Assembly: GCF_028502605.1 (NCBI RefSeq)
Contig: NW_026611594.1
Location: 141,501 to 205,500 of the forward strand
From: Trichoderma breve
Lineage: Eukaryota > Ascomycota > Sordariomycetes > Hypocreales > Hypocreaceae
Direction: 5' to 3'
Length of the DNA: 64,000 bases
How positions within the stretch are numbered: position 1 is the first letter of the stretch; each line of letters opens with the position of its first letter. Shown here piece after piece: positions 21,470 through 31,177 of the stretch. The position numbers were made by a program, and so were the translations under genes. The notes beneath the pieces are model-generated. The model was not told where the DNA came from. It saw only the letters and a list, made by a program, of their open reading frames with translations, and searched no databases.

Positions 21470-23102
21470 CACCAGTTCAAAGGTTTGATCCTTCTGGCCA
21501 CTGCACTGCGCAGACTCCACCCGGTCAGCGCCAGCAACCAAGCAAGTCGTGTTGGTGGCCGAGGCGGGAGTAAGGACGATGTTGTTGTCGCCCGCCTTGA
21601 AGGGGAACAGCTGCGAAGTCGCGGTTTTGCCACCTGTTGAGGTTCATCGTTAGCATTTGATCTCTTGTGAAACTAAAACGGTACAAACGCGATAACTCGC
21701 ATGCCCTTAGATCGGGTGGATCGAGCAGATCACCGAGATGGGGTGGGGGGAATGATGTCAATGACTTACTTCCATCGGCGCGTCCACCGCAAGAAAACAT
21801 GATGACCTGGTCGTTGGCGGCTCTGCGGCCATCAAAGTTGATGCAGCCGTTGGTGAGCACACTAACAAGCAGCGCCTCACCAGCCTGGGCGTCGTCGTGG
21901 ACTCCCTTGGTGACAACGTCAAACTTCTGGCTGGCGTCTTCGCTGCAGGTAGCCAATCCAACGGGGATCAGGTTCTCGCGGAAATCACCGGCGGTGGGGT
22001 TGACGAAGAAGCAGCGTCCATCGGCGGCTCGGATGTTGACACTCTCCAGGGGTCGAACGGCGCTGGCATCAAATGCCTGGGCCTCGGCCACGGCAGAGGG
22101 GTTCAGGGTGCCTCCAGCTCCGGAGACGGGCACGGGGGTCGTTGGGTTTCCGGTGATGACGGGAGGAGGAGGAGCTGCAGTGGTCTGGGAGCTGCCGTCG
22201 CCTGAGTTGTTGACAACGGCGTCACTTGTGGCAGCAGCAGCAGCAGAAGTGGTAGCAGCAGCCTCCGCAGTCTGACTGGCATCAGCTGGAGGGGGAGCTC
22301 CGGCGGTGACAGTGGTAACTTCAGTGACGGTAACAATCTTGGGAGCAGAGCATTGGGCGTCCTCGTCATTCGTCGGTGCCGCAGAAGAAGCAGCAGCAGC
22401 AGCGCTCGTCACAGCAGCCGCCGAGGTAGAAGAGGCAGCAGCCTCAGAGGTGGCAGCAGCTGAGCTGGCGGCGGCAGAGCTGTTGTTGTTGCTGTCATTG
22501 CCAGAGCCTCCAGCAGCAGCACCACCAAAGGTAAACTTCTGAGTAGCGTCGTTGGCATTACAGTCAGCAATATCAATCACATTGCCCTTGGCAGCAAAGC
22601 ACTTTGTGGGATCGTTGCCAGGGGCGAAGCTCAGCGGGCCATTGCCTCCAGTAAAGGCAAAGAGCTGAGAGTTGGTGACTTGTCCGCTGCCATCAGCTCG
22701 TCCACCGCACGAGAAGAGAAGGACCTGGTTTCCGGCCGCACGTCGGGGGTCAAAGTTGAAGCAGGCCTGTGTCTTGGTGCTCACGATCAGAGCCTCGCCC
22801 TTTTGGTCGTTGTGGACGCCAGAGGTGATGACGTCCCAGCCCTGGGCATCGTTGCTGCCACAGTCGGTGATTTGGATGGGCGTCAAGTTGGCTCGGAAGT
22901 CTCCAGAGAGGGGGTCAACACTCAGACACTTGCCATCAGAGGTCTTGATCTGGACATTGGAAAAGGCGCGGGTAGCAGTGTCGTCCCTGGGATGGGCCTC
23001 AGCAGTAGCAGCTGGGTCCAGAGAGGCCACCTCTCGGAATTGGATGGGGCCAGCAGCGGCAAGGGCTGCAAAGAGCACGGCAAAAGTCGTCTTGGAAATC
23101 AT
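21470..23102 (-). CDS. Secreted protein with two ricin-B-lectin-like domains
   Basis: Two exons: 23102-21770 and 21633-21470, giving 498 aa. A signal peptide (MISKTTFAVLFAALAAAGP) is followed by a domain of about 140 aa: SNVQIKTSDGKCLSVDPLSG, CFNFDPRRAAGNQVLLFSC, GGRADGSGQVTNSQLFAF, NANDATQKFTF. A linker of about 150 aa very rich in Ala and Ser comes next, then a second copy of the domain: SVNIRAADGRCFFVNPTAGD, CINFDGRRAANDQVIMFSC, QKDQTFELVEIL. The QxF/QxW-like ends and paired Cys suggest a beta-trefoil carbohydrate-binding fold. Probably extracellular or cell-wall bound; the linker is a likely O-glycosylation region. Ligand unknown. No catalytic domain is present. Confidence 0.85.
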
Positions 23103-24505
23103 TTTCGCTCAGTAAAGAGTGTTGTGTAATAAAGAATGATATATCAAAGAACGGGGAAAGGAGAGGCTTAGAAGTAGAGAAGGATAGGCTTTTTCACGAA
23201 GAGAACGTTGTAAAAATCCGCACAGCAGATGGCCTCGTCAAAAGGCAAGAATCGAAAAGAACGAAGAAAAAGGGAAAGAAAAAAAGAAGGAAGCGAGCAC
23301 AGCACGCAAAGTGAAGCTATTCAGAGCAACTGCCAGAACTCGAGAATCCCCTCCCAAGACTCGGCACCGCGCCATCTCTTTATATATTCCAGGTCAATCT
23401 CTCTCATACTATTCAGTTGCCGCTAGTGCTCGTCCAATCCAGGGTCTGCTCGTCCAGGGTCACATTCGCCAAGACACACGCGAACCGCGGCTGCAGCATC
23501 GCTCTTTGTCGGATCGAGCCGACAAAGAGCGTATTTCTTTGATCCCCTTCATTTCGCGGCTCGGGGTCTTTGTCGGCGCCTGGTGGCGGACCATGTGGCC
23601 ATTTGGGTGTCTTTGCCGCAAAGCCCATCCTGGCCCTTTGAAAACGAAACGCTTCGTCGGGGTGCAATTGGGCCGTCACCGTCCTTGTCCAACGCGAATC
23701 GTTTCAGCGCCGCCATCTAGACGGATGTGAGACGACACGGGGGTTTGTTTCGGCGTTTTAGGTGTTTGGAGCCTCCAGGGGTGGTGGCATCGCCTGTGCT
23801 GTAAATCCGGAGCCAGCCGGCCACAAGCACTAAAAGCAGTCGCTGGAGATTCGAGCTTCTGGGGGAGCTTAGCGCCCAGCCTGTTAAAACACCAGGTCAA
23901 ACCAGATCAAGCCACATCGCGAATAGCCGCTGGGGCTTCAGTTCCATTTGTCTCTGACAGGCTCAGCTCAGCTCAAGACTGGATGCAGGAGTTGCTTGTG
24001 GCTTGAAAGCAGCCGCCGTTGAGGCGTCACAGCAGGGCCTCAGCTCCCGACGGCTTGCATATGCGCCAGACTGAACAATGCACAAGCGCAGCAATTGGCC
24101 CAAACCAGCTCCAGCTCCCAATGCAGCATCTCCAAGATAAGAGTGCAGATGAAAAGTGTTTCTCTCTCGCCACGATCTGGATCCTGCATGACGTCGTGGG
24201 CCACATGCAAAATGAACCCCCCTGTGCAAAGTCGTTTTCTGAGCTTCTTTTGCAATTCGACATGAAACTGAAACAAGTCAGTCACTGCCAAAAGGGGGTT
24301 TGTCGTCTCAGGGGTCATGCTAGCAAGGCATTTACACGCTTGCAATGACACTTTGGCGTCGTGAGAGTTTCCAAACGCAGCAACTCAGCTCCGCAAAACG
24401 TTCTCAAATGCAAACACGACGGGTTTCCAGACAACTCGGGGGCTTTGTTCTTTCTTCACTTTAATTTTTCTTGCATTCTTTGTTTGTCTTTCAGGGGTCG
24501 TAGGC
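23103..24505. other. Long intergenic stretch, nothing recognised
   Basis: About 1.4 kb upstream of the lectin gene. Purine-rich runs near 23229-23300 and an inverted repeat of GCTCTTTGTCGG / CCGACAAAGAGC (about 23502-23531) are visible. No supported gene. Confidence 0.45.
23502..23531. repeat. Inverted repeat upstream of lectin gene
   Basis: GCTCTTTGTCGG followed within six bases by its reverse complement CCGACAAAGAGC, forming a 12-bp perfect stem about 400 bp upstream of the lectin start. It may be a dyad for a DNA-binding protein or chance. Confidence 0.6.
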
Positions 24506-24784
24506 TTAGTTATACCCCGGCCACGCAGCCGCTCTCTGCTCAGATGGGCAGCGGTTCTCCCAAAACTGGTCGCAAAAGGCCGCTCTTTGAACAACAATCG
24601 TGTTATGCCACCACGGCCCACATTCGTCGTTCATGTGGAAAGGCAGCTGGTTGAGCCCTCCCCCTTGCCAAGCCTCCGGTTCGTTGATTCGATGGATCTC
24701 GGACATGATCTGAGCACATGAGGTGTGGCATGTAATGGACCCGTAGCATCCGCAGTGGTATAAGATCAAGATGTATGTGCACAT
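24506..24784 (-). CDS. Possible small cysteine-rich protein
   Basis: A 92-codon frame starting MCTYILILYHCGCYGSITC. A TATA-like CTATAAAG lies about 60-66 bp upstream of the ATG at 24784, suitable for a short 5' UTR. The N-terminal pattern M-C-x(8)-C-G-C-x(5)-C-x(3)-C resembles the short 'y-CGC/CGH' proteins that are widespread and unannotated in filamentous fungi. The last part (PWWHNTIVVQRAAFCDQFWE) is less regular. No signal peptide is obvious. The gap is otherwise empty, which favours a gene, but codon evidence is weak. Confidence 0.35.
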   Translation of the reverse strand: MCTYILILYHCGCYGSITCHTSCAQIMSEIHRINEPEAWQGGGLNQLPFHMNDECGPWWHNTIVVQRAAFCDQFWENRCPSEQRAAAWPGYN

Positions 24785-26028
24785 GGTATGGATTGTCGAA
24801 ATTGAAAGGACGCCTTTCCTTTCCGAGTGGTGTTCATCTCTGGTCTTTATAGTTAAGGCCGTCCAGCTCGTCGACTGAACGATTGCAACACGCACCGCTT
24901 TGCTTCTTGCAATCTGACTCGAAGGTACGTGTTCGTGAACACCGTCAGTCGGGTTTGTCATCGATATGGGGCAAAACAGCAGCGCAAGCCACCAAGATTT
25001 GTGTGTCTTGCGCGTCTTGCTCGGTCATGCTTCAGTCAAGTGTCTTTCGGGATGAGGTGGGAAGAGAGAAAGAAGAGGGCACAAGAGATTGATATCGACA
25101 GTTTGTGAAATCGTGTGATGACTACAAACGCAAGCTTCAACGAGGTCCTCGTGTGGTATTTGCTCGTAAGGGAACCTATCCCAGACCAGATGCTGCCTGT
25201 CGACAGCACATCTCCCTTCCCACAGTTGTAACACGCGGCATGCTTTGTTCGTCTTTCTTCCCGCAGGATGCCACACAAGGCGCCCTGGCAGTGCACAGGC
25301 TATGGATGGCATGTTTGCACCACCTGGTTGCCCTGAGGCGGCGGGAAATAGGGAGGGCCAGAGTCAATCCATGTAACCAACCAGTGATGCATGCACGCCT
25401 GCCTAATCACATACAGTCACCCAGTTGTCTCGATTCTTGGTCCCAAGCTCATCCTAGAGTTTGAGCTTTGGTGAGACGTACATCAGTATATATCCCTACC
25501 TGCTTCCCCGAATCTTGTCAGCCATGAGATAATATGAGCTTGATGCTGAATGGGCGTTGAATGGGTAGTGGAGGCATGAGAGTATTGCTCAGCATGGAAG
25601 CAGAGGTGCGTGTTAGCAAAAGGTTCAATTGTCATTTTGTTGCGAGAACGTGTAGAAGTTGGCAGATTGAAGTCGAAAATGAGGAGGGAATCTTTAGTAG
25701 GTAAGGTAGTCACTGTATGTAGAAGGAACACTCGACCCTGTCGAAGAAGTACTTTCCCAAGAGTATCTCCATTACCAACTGTATTCCTTAGACCCGGGCG
25801 GGAAAACAACACACAAAGAACATGTCGAGTGAGTGTGTCTCAGCCAATATCTACGCGCGAAACAGCTCCTCTAAATCCAGCAGATTCTGCAAAGCAATCT
25901 ATTAATGGCTTTTAATTACCCAGCCTACTTTATTTAGTCTTCTATAGCATGTCGTCGACTGTCTCTTAGAGAAGATGTCGTCACATCCATTGTTTGCTTT
26001 TAGTCGCTAAAACACCAGAAATCTGGGT
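24785..26028. other. Intergenic, no gene recognised
   Basis: About 1.2 kb with short overlapping frames on both strands and no domain, splice or repeat support. Confidence 0.45.
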
Positions 26029-26108
26029 CACGTGATGGTAGCGATAAGCAGATAGGGTTGGATCGGAACAAAAGCGGAGCAGACTTTTGCTATAGTTGAC
26101 TTTTGCTA
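26029..26108 (+). promoter_or_regulatory. E-box and direct repeat upstream of adenylosuccinate lyase
   Basis: A GTCACGTGAT E-box (CACGTG at 26029-26034) lies about 160 bp upstream of the start. An exact 11-bp direct repeat GACTTTTGCTA occurs at 26082-26092 and 26098-26108, spaced 16 bp, about 85-110 bp upstream. CACGTG is a bHLH site in fungi. The repeat is unexplained and could be a paired activator site. Confidence 0.45.
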
Positions 26109-26192
26109 GAGCTTTGTGAAATTTTTGTTTCTTCCTGTATCGGAGCTATAACAAACTTCAATTGTTATAATTGACCAACCCGGGAATCCAAG

Positions 26193-28003
26193 ATGACGAC
26201 CGTTACTAAGGAACAGGGCTCCAAGGCGGAGGGCAGCTCTGCGTTCGATGCCTACCAGACGTCTCTTACCACTCGCTACTGCAGCCCCGCCATGTCGAAG
26301 CTGTTCAGTCAGCGCTCAAGACACTCGACATGGCGAAGGTTGTGGTACCATCTTGCTGAATGCGAAAAGGAGCTCGGTATCAACACCATCACTCCGGAGG
26401 CCATTGAACAAATGAAGGCCCATCTTGTGGTTACGGATGACGAGTTTGAGATTGCTCGAATCGAAGAGAAGATTCGCAGACATGTGAGAATCCCACTTCA
26501 TGTATCTGTGTTACAACCCATTGCTAACCAGCCATCTAGGATGTCATGGCGGTAAGGCGTCCGCCGATAGCTGGTCTACCGGCCTCTAATGGCTCATATA
26601 TCTAATTCTGAGTAGCATGTTCACGCCTTTGGTGTTGTTGCTCCAGCTGCGGCCGGCATCATCCACCTCGGTGCCACAAGCTGCTTCGTCACTGACAATA
26701 CTGAACTCATTCTTATGCGCGATGCCCTAGATCTTATTGCTAAGAAACTGGCCAAGGTTATCTCAAACCTGTCATCCTTTGCAGTCAAGTGGAAGGGTGA
26801 GTGTTTGGAAAGCGACACGCCCAGTTCTGGCATTCTACGAGGGTGTGACCGAAACGGCTCTTGCTAATCATAATTTAGCGGAACCTACTCTTGCATACAC
26901 GCACCTTCAGGCGGCCCAGTTGATCACCGTCGGAAAGCGTGCGGCCCAGTGGGCGCAAGATCTTATGCTTGACCTCCACACTATCGAGCAAGTTCGTAGT
27001 GAACTCAAGTTCCGAGGCGCACAAGGAACGACTGGTACTCAGGCCTCCTTCTTGGAAATCTTCCAGGGTGACTCCGCGAAATGTGACGAGCTGAACGTGC
27101 TTCTCTGCAAACGATTCGACTTTCCAGGCTGCTATGATGTGTCTACTCAGACCTACACCCGCAAGGTGGACTTGATCATTGCCAACGCCGTCGCGGGTCT
27201 TGGTGCGACAGCCCAGAAAATCACGGGAGATTTGAGGCACTTGGCCACATGGAAGGAGATTGAAGAACCTCATGAGTCGTCTCAAATTGGATCTTCTGCC
27301 ATGGCATACAAGGTCAACCCAATGCGGTCCGAGAGAGTTTACAGTTTGGCGCGCGAGTTGATGTCTAAGCCAGCCAGCTTCGCCAACACTCTGTCCGACC
27401 AATGGATGGAGAGGACCCTTGATGATAGCGCAATCCGCCGAATCGACATCCCAGAGATGTTTTTGCTGGCCGATGCAATTCTGCTTGGACTTGACAATAT
27501 TTCAAGTGGATTGGTGGTCTATCCCAACCGGATTGCCTTCCGGGTCCAAGAAGAGCTTCCTTTCATGATCACAGAGACGGTAAGTGTTGAAACCTTTTAA
27601 ACCATTGTGCCGATAAAGCAACAAATGGAAGCCTTGTTACCTCCCCCTTGCAAAACTTTTGAGTGGCAACTTACCAAAAATATCTCAGATCATTATGAGA
27701 ATGGTTGCTCAAGGAGCATCGAGACAGGAGACACACGAGCAAATTCGTGTCATTTCCAACCAAGCTGGCAGCGTTGTGAAGAACGAGGGCAAGCCCAACG
27801 ATCTCGTCTCACGCATCCAGAACAACGAATTCTTCAAGCCCATTTGGGGTGATATCCATGGCATGCTCAAGGCAGACCTTTACATTGGCCGTAGTGCCGA
27901 AATTGTCGACAAGTATTGCGGTCCTGGGGGAGTTGTTGAAAAGGCGCTGGCGCCATATGCAGCGTACATCAAGGGCTCTAGCTCTGCGGAGCTTAGTGTC
28001 TAG
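26193..28003 (+). CDS. Adenylosuccinate lyase, divergent copy
   Basis: Cleaves SAICAR and adenylosuccinate in purine synthesis; fumarase/aspartase superfamily. Five exons: 26193-26483, 26540-26551, 26616-26796, 26879-27579 and 27689-28003, giving 499 aa. The second exon is only 12 nt and supplies Asp-Val-Met-Ala in the conserved RRH-DVMA-HVHAFG stretch. Motifs: [43 protein letters not shown], signature loop [31 protein letters not shown] and [10 protein letters not shown]. The loop departs from the SSAMPYKRNP usual in the family, and THLQAAQL replaces the more usual THFQPAQL, so this may be a paralog rather than the housekeeping ADE13. Compartment: cytosol. Confidence 0.88.
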
Positions 28004-28972
28004 AGTAAGTTCATCTCATCGGGTTGAAATGACAGTCCAAGGCATTGGAGGCTGTGTTACGGATTTGTGTATTTATACTCCGTAAAAGTTCATCAAAAGT
28101 CACTCTCTATACTGTCTCTATACTGGGAAGTAGGGGACACCGAACAGTAGCATCTAAATAACCGTAAGCAAATCATAGAAACGTAAAAAATAAAGATTGA
28201 TTTCAAAGTAAATACTTGATACATATTTAGTGACATCAACAACGTAACATCGAGGTCCACCAACCCCGGATTGCAAGTGCCGCGCCAATGAGGAGCATTC
28301 AGGAGAGACACAAGAGCAGACAGAAATGGAGTTGAGAGTAATACGGTGCACAGTAATCCAGCACAGACGAATTCATATGATATGGACCCAACGACTTCAA
28401 TATGTATTGGCCTTAGTAATGCTCATCAGCCAATCGTCGCCCGTCCAAATAGGCGGAAGTGCATACATGATGCAAGACCCGCCGATGTCCCGGAGCTTAT
28501 CGATTCGCACACCAAGCATCGAGCAAAGGCTTCATCCAATATCCATCAAATGTCATTCAATTTACTCTCGTCCAGTCTACCGGCGCAGATCGAGATGGGC
28601 GTGACGTGGCCAAGCGAATCAAGTCACAGGGACAGCTGATCATCACAGCCTCAACTGATTCACCGACTCAGTGCAGCGCTGCTCAACTCCTATCGATTTG
28701 GCACGCGACCTCCATCTGTCTTGGGTCGGCGGCAGCGCCCCACCGCACCCGTGCAAGGGTTTAGCTGCAATTTATAGGGCTCTCGCCGCTAGCAACCCGC
28801 TATAGTTATAGTGCTGGGGCCTGTGACGCATCCATCCCGTCCGTCCATTGGATCCCGTCCCGTCCATTCAACTCCGTCTCCTTGCTCCCACTTAGCCCTA
28901 AGGCTTCAACCTGGAGATTTCACTGCAGTCTCCAGCAGAGAAGAGCCCATCAAACTCATCAGGCTGGACAGA
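28004..28972. other. Intergenic region upstream of alkaline phosphatase
   Basis: About 970 bp with no supported gene. Just before the phosphatase start there is a CCGTCCATT-type short repeat (28838-28867). Confidence 0.45.
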
Positions 28973-30749
28973 ATGGTAAGTGACTCTCTGCACGCTGAAG
29001 AGACAACATTGAGGTGCTAACTCCCAGCGAATGCAGCCGTCCGAACGCCATCCTCTCCTATCCAACCGCGGCGAGTCGGCCGAAGCCGCCCAGGCAAAGG
29101 CTGCCTTGCGCTCTTCACGTATCCGCGAGATTGCCTTCTTCGCCTGGGGCCTCCTTGCCACTGCCGCCTTCATCGTCGCTGCTGTTTGGATCCAGCATGA
29201 CGCTCAGACCGGCCATGGCGACAACAACAACAATAATACTGTCGCTCCGAAGCGCAACTTGGTCTTCATGGTGTCCGACGGCATGGGACCGGCGTCGCTC
29301 TCCTTGACTCGAAGCTACCGCCAGTATATCAACAACCTCCCCGAGAACGACACTCTCGTCCTAGACCAGCACTTTTGGGGCACCAGCCGCACTCGCTCCA
29401 GCAACTCCCTCGTCACCGACAGCGCTGCCGGCGCCACGGCCTTTGCCTGCGGCCTCAAGAGCTACAACGGCGCCATCTCAGTCCTGCCCGACTTTGAGCC
29501 ATGCGGATCTGTCATGGAGGCAGCGAAGAGAGTTGGATACACAACGGGACTGGTCGTCACAACAGACATCACAGATGCCACACCCGCTACTTTTGTCAGC
29601 CACGTCCTGAGGCGAGAGATGGAGGACTCGATTGCCCTCCAGGAAATCGGAGAGGGCGTCCTGGGCCGCTCAGTTGATCTCATGCTCGGTGGTGGTCGTT
29701 GCCATTTCCTGCCCAACAGCACCAAGGGTGGATGTCGTGAGGATGAGCTGGATGTCACGCGTCTGGCTCAGGAGAAGCATGGCTGGACCTACACCGATAA
29801 CCGTCAGGGCTTTGACGCTCTCGATGGCGGCGACAAGGTCAAGCTTCCTTTCCTCGGTCTCTTTGCCGAACGAGACGTTCCCTTCGAGATTGATAGACAG
29901 AAGCAGCACGACGTTTACCCCAGCTTGAGCGAGATGGCCACCACTGCCCTGCGAGCCCTCGAAAAGGCAACCAAAGACTCGGACAAGGGCTTCTTCCTCA
30001 TGATTGAGGGCAGCCGCATCGACCATGCCGGACACTTCAACGACCCTGCTGCTCAGGTCCGCGAGGTTCTCGAGTACGACAAGACGTTCAAGGCCGTCCT
30101 CGACTTCATCGCCGACAGCAAGACGGAGACGGTCCTCGTAGCCACCAGCGACCACGAAACCGGCGGCCTCGCCACCGCCATCCAGGAGCCTGGCCATCTG
30201 CCAGTGTACAACTGGTACCCTCGCGCCCTCGCCAGGGCCACCTCCTCGGCCGAGTTCCTCGCCGCCAAGCTCCGTTCCCACGCTGCATCCGTCACGCCCG
30301 CCTCCAAGGACAAGAAGAAGGAGAAGAGGGAGAAGGCCAAGGCCGACCTCAAGAAGTGGATCAACAAGGAGCTCATCGTCCCCGGCCTGGGCATCTCCAA
30401 CGCCTCCGACGACGAACTCGAGTCTCTGGCTGACAACGCCGAGGCTTCCCTCGAGATCCTCTCCGCCATGATTTCCCTGCGCGCTCACGTCGGCTGGAGC
30501 ACCCACGGACACACCGCCGTCGACGTCAACATTTACTCGTCTGGAGGACCCGGCACGGAAAAGATTCGTGGGAACGTCGAGAACACCGATGTCGGCAAGT
30601 TCTTGAGGCGCTATCTCGACGTCGAGGGTGACGTTGAGGAGATTACCAAGGAGCTGAGGGCCAAGACGGAGAAGCCCGGTGAAGCTGCGCAGAGCATGGC
30701 AGTCGAGCAGATGAGCGGCGTAGAGCACTATCACGCACAAGAGATTTGA
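28973..30749 (+). CDS. PHO8: Vacuolar alkaline phosphatase
   Basis: Hydrolyses phosphomonoesters in the vacuole; type II membrane protein. The main exon is 29028-30749. An upstream ATG at 28973-28975 directly abuts GTAAGT, and the 52-nt intron ends CTCCCAG before CGA ATG CAG, so the protein is either 574 aa from the split start or 572 aa from the ATG at 29031. One transmembrane anchor (FFAWGLLATAAFIVAAVWI, about residues 33-51) follows a basic cytoplasmic tail containing a PLL motif. Catalytic signatures: metal site MVSDGMGP, Ser nucleophile in VTDSAAGATAFACG, EGSRIDHAGH, VATSDHETGG and GHTAVDVNIYSSG. A Lys-rich insert near residue 425 (KDKKKEKREKAKADLKKW) is a surface loop. Confidence 0.94.
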
Positions 30750-31177
30750 GTTTTAGAGATTTACGAACGTTGTTTTTTGGTTGTTAGAGTAGAAAGCTAG
30801 ATAGATGGCTTTGCTCTCTTTTCTTCTTGGTTGTTTGTTACTCTAGCATGTGAGTTTTAGTTGACGGCTTTGGCGTATTGTTTACCCCCGATATAGATTG
30901 TTCCGCATATAGCAATGAGCATAGCATCTCTGTTATCTCTTCTTTTTTTTAGAAAGAGTTTTGGTTTGATAGCTAGTACAAATACACCTAGGATATCATA
31001 TTTCATATCCCCCCAAATTTCATCCGCTAGACGCCTTAATTACCATTATCCCGATTGTTTTTAAACTCCCTAGAGTTCAAATCATATAACCTATTCCATC
31101 TATTCCATCCATCCCATCATATAGCCCATGCGAAAATCCAAATCCAAAACAAATAAGAAGACGAAGCAACAAAAGGT
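30750..31177. other. Convergent 3' intergenic region
   Basis: 428 bp between the alkaline phosphatase and the hydrolase-phosphatase fusion. AT-rich, with short TCCATC repeats (31092-31114). No gene. Confidence 0.5.

Noticed and set aside
21667..23129. Plus-strand frames of 147-202 codons over the lectin gene
   Set aside because: Shadows of the Ala/Ser linker and lectin domains on the other strand.
29670..30740. Minus-strand 356-codon frame
   Set aside because: Very long, but exactly antisense to the catalytic core of the alkaline phosphatase. Leu/Gly/Val-rich with no motif.
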